Assembly: GCA_963663135.2 (NCBI GenBank) | Contig: CAXXRM010000005.1 | Span: 1,240,001 to 1,304,000 of the forward strand | Length of the DNA: 64,000 nucleotides | From: Io17-Chloro-G2 sp963663135 | Lineage (GTDB): Bacteria > Chloroflexota > Dehalococcoidia > Lucifugimonadales > UBA3495 | Reading direction: 5' to 3' | In this document: positions 62,546 through 64,000 of the stretch, piece by piece | How positions within the stretch are numbered: position 1 is the first letter of the stretch | Layout of the letters: each line of letters begins with the position of its first letter | The notes under the pieces: model-generated | The model's database searches: none | Told to the model about the DNA's origin: nothing | The model's input: the letters and a program-made list of their open reading frames with translations, nothing else | Position numbers and translations under genes: made by a program

Positions 62546-62738
62546 GGGTAAAATTGCGCCGCTCATCAGAGGGGCGCTGTTTTGAGCTTTGGGGTCTGTG
62601 ACCTGCGGGTAAACGCCTTGGGAGCAAGCCTGAGGGTCGCTTTTTCCACCCGCGGTGCGGATGGTTATCCGCACGGCCCAGTGGGGTTTTGGAGAATTAT
62701 GTTGCTTTCCGGCCTGGCTCGGAGTGGCGCAATTTCGT
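62546..62738. repeat. ~190-bp intergenic element, copy 3
   Basis: Ends TAAAATTGCGCCGCTCATC and GGAGTGGCGCAATTTCGTC. Shares TTTTGAGCTTT, CCCGCGGTGCGGAT, TCCGCACGGCCC and AGAATTATG with the other copies. Confidence 0.75.
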
Positions 62739-62741
62739 CTT

Positions 62742-63704
62742 TTATGGTTTTGGTTCGGGGCCAGTGAGGGTCTCGGTGGTCTGGGGGTGGTCGGGCAGCC
62801 TGCTGTTTCTGATGCACCAGGTGAACACTCCACTGACCTGGGCTTCCAGGACTTTGTATTGTTGGGCTATGAGTCGGATGTCCCTGGCGTCTAGGCACTT
62901 TCTCTCCGCCAGGTGGTTGTAGGAATCGTACTCGGTTATAAATCCCCGGAGGGTGTCCCACATGTGGGGGCTCAGTGGGGTTTTGTGCTGGTCTTGGGGG
63001 TCTTCTTTGGGCCCGTCGTTGGGCATGGGAACGCCGGGTTTCGGAGCCGGCGTTTGGAGTTGCACCCGGGGCGAGTTGAGCATCTGGTCCTGGGTATCGG
63101 TACTTTGTTGGGGGCTTGGTTCGGGCCAGTGGAAGCAGGGGCAGTACGCGCAGATGCTCATGTTGTTGCAATTCTCGCAGAGCCAGGCGGGTGCGGAGAG
63201 TTTGAGTGTGGTGCCGTCGGGTGAGATGGTGGCGTGGGTGACTCTCAGGTGGGGGTCAAGGGGGTCTGATTGTTCCCGGAGGGAGGCGGTGCGTACCTGC
63301 CAGTTCCAGGGTCTGGGGCCGGCGTCTGAGTGCCACTGGTCGACCTCGTCCCTGAGACGTGATGCCGCCAGGTGGGCTGCGACGATTGCGGCGGCGTAGC
63401 TTTTGGCTTTCAGGTTTCGGGTGACGCCCTGGGAGTTCATGGCCATCTGGGTGATCGCCGCCTGGGTCTCGGGGCGGCTCAGGTGGGTGGGGACTCCGGT
63501 AGGCTGGGTCTGAGATTGTTTTTCTTCGGAGTCCTTGGTTCCGGGGTCCTGGGCCTGGGACAGGTCTGTTTGGGCTGCGCCGTAGGTTGCGGCCTGCCGG
63601 GCCCAGAGGATAGCGGTGTTGTATTCCCGGTCCTCTCGGAGACGGGCGGAGGGCTTGGGCTCAGTGGGTTTGGAAGACCCTGGGGTCTGGGTTGGTGGTC
63701 TCAC
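62742..63704 (-). CDS. Hypothetical protein with a cysteine cluster
   Basis: 320 residues. Polar, proline/glutamine-rich N-terminus; a folded middle (AAIVAAHLAASRLRDEVDQW, VTHATISPDGTTLKLSAPAW) leading to LCENCNNMSICAYCPC, a likely zinc site; then a charged tail. Family not recognised. It is bracketed by copies 3 and 4 of the ~190-bp element. Confidence 0.6.
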   Translation of the reverse strand: MRPPTQTPGSSKPTEPKPSARLREDREYNTAILWARQAATYGAAQTDLSQAQDPGTKDSEEKQSQTQPTGVPTHLSRPETQAAITQMAMNSQGVTRNLKAKSYAAAIVAAHLAASRLRDEVDQWHSDAGPRPWNWQVRTASLREQSDPLDPHLRVTHATISPDGTTLKLSAPAWLCENCNNMSICAYCPCFHWPEPSPQQSTDTQDQMLNSPRVQLQTPAPKPGVPMPNDGPKEDPQDQHKTPLSPHMWDTLRGFITEYDSYNHLAERKCLDARDIRLIAQQYKVLEAQVSGVFTWCIRNSRLPDHPQTTETLTGPEPKP

Positions 63705-63726
63705 GGGTGGCCTCGCGGTGGTGGTT

Positions 63727-63922
63727 AGAGAAAATTGCGCTACTCATCGGAGGAGCTCTGTTCTGAGCTTTCACGCTGCGCGTGTGTGGGTAAGCTCCGC
63801 GGGAACGAAGATGGACTTCGCAATTTTCGCCCGCGGTGCGGACAATTGTCCGCACGGCCCGGTTTGGTGTTGGAGAATTATGCTGCTTTCCAATTCGGTT
63901 CGGAGTAGCGCAATTTTCTCTC
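63727..63922. repeat. ~190-bp intergenic element, copy 4
   Basis: Ends AGAGAAAATTGCGCTACTC and GGAGTAGCGCAATTTTCTC, inverted. Interior close to copy 1, including the TGCGGACAATTGTCCGCA stem. Confidence 0.78.
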
Positions 63923-64000
63923 TCTGGTGGATGTGCTGTTCCAGGTGTTCCAGTGCCTGGTCAAACCTGTCGTGGGCCTGAAGTTCCCTGTTCTTGGCGG
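63771..64000 (-). CDS. C-terminal end of a gene entering from the right (partial)
   Basis: Minus-strand frame open from the window edge: AKNRELQAHDRFDQALEHLE QHIHQRE, then it runs into element 4 and stops at 63771. The first ~27 residues look like a genuine helical protein tail; the rest is repeat DNA. The 5' end is outside the window. Confidence 0.45.
   Translation of the reverse strand, partial: AKNRELQAHDRFDQALEHLEQHIHQREKIALLRTELESSIILQHQTGPCGQLSAPRAKIAKSIFVPAELTHTRAA

Noticed and set aside
60634..63922. CRISPR array
   Set aside because: The repeats are ~190 bp, irregularly spaced and have inverted ends; no short repeat-spacer pattern or cas gene is present in the window.

Overview
This is bacterial DNA of fairly high GC content with Shine-Dalgarno (AGGAGG-type) starts. 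It reads as an accessory region: no ribosomal, tRNA or central-metabolism gene was seen. Nearly everything recognisable is anti-phage defence, toxin-antitoxin, recombinase or insertion-sequence DNA, much of it broken. The lineage cannot be fixed from sequence alone. A Chloroflexota (Dehalococcoidia/SAR202-like) source is a low-confidence impression from a few small protein families. Several genes are split by one-base shifts at G or C runs, so some breaks may be assembly errors rather than decay.

Layout. 1-6.9 kb: the 3' end of a type I restriction gene, small unknown genes separated by repeats, and an ApeA-like HEPN gene split by an IS630 element. 7.4-10.7 kb: two small membrane-protein genes and a DUF4160/DUF2442-HTH pair. 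11.2-18.9 kb: a tyrosine recombinase, then a six-gene minus-strand operon (XRE regulator, ImmA-like peptidase, ubiquitin-like protein, E2-like protein, JAB-E1 fusion, DUF2971 protein) with a stray E2-like paralogue beside it, an IS5-family element and a serine recombinase. 19-25 kb: SIR2-like protein, Gp37/Gp68 plus TcmP pair, and an HNH protein among transposase fragments. 26-33.8 kb: a second tyrosine recombinase, a RES-domain protein, a zincin-like peptidase, an AlbA/Schlafen-type protein and an E1-like fragment.

34-43 kb: a two-gene type I restriction-modification module (HsdR plus an HsdM with a fused half-specificity domain), bracketed by a complete IS630 element and, in opposite orientation, a 256-bp deletion derivative of it. 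Then come a NUDIX/P-loop kinase pair and a second serine recombinase. 43-52 kb: a small protein coupled to an SMC/Rad50-like ATPase, a broken IS21 istA, a Uma2 protein, unknown genes, an hsdM scar and hicAB. 52.6-56.3 kb: two tandem genes with intein-like Hint domains. 56.3-64 kb: an AIM24-family gene and unknown genes, with four copies of a ~190-bp element that has inverted ends lying in the gaps.

The most promising candidates for under-described systems are the ubiquitin-like operon, the Hint-domain pair, the small protein/SMC ATPase pair, the NUDIX/kinase pair, and the IS630-bracketed restriction module. All functions are inferred from motifs; no database search was possible.
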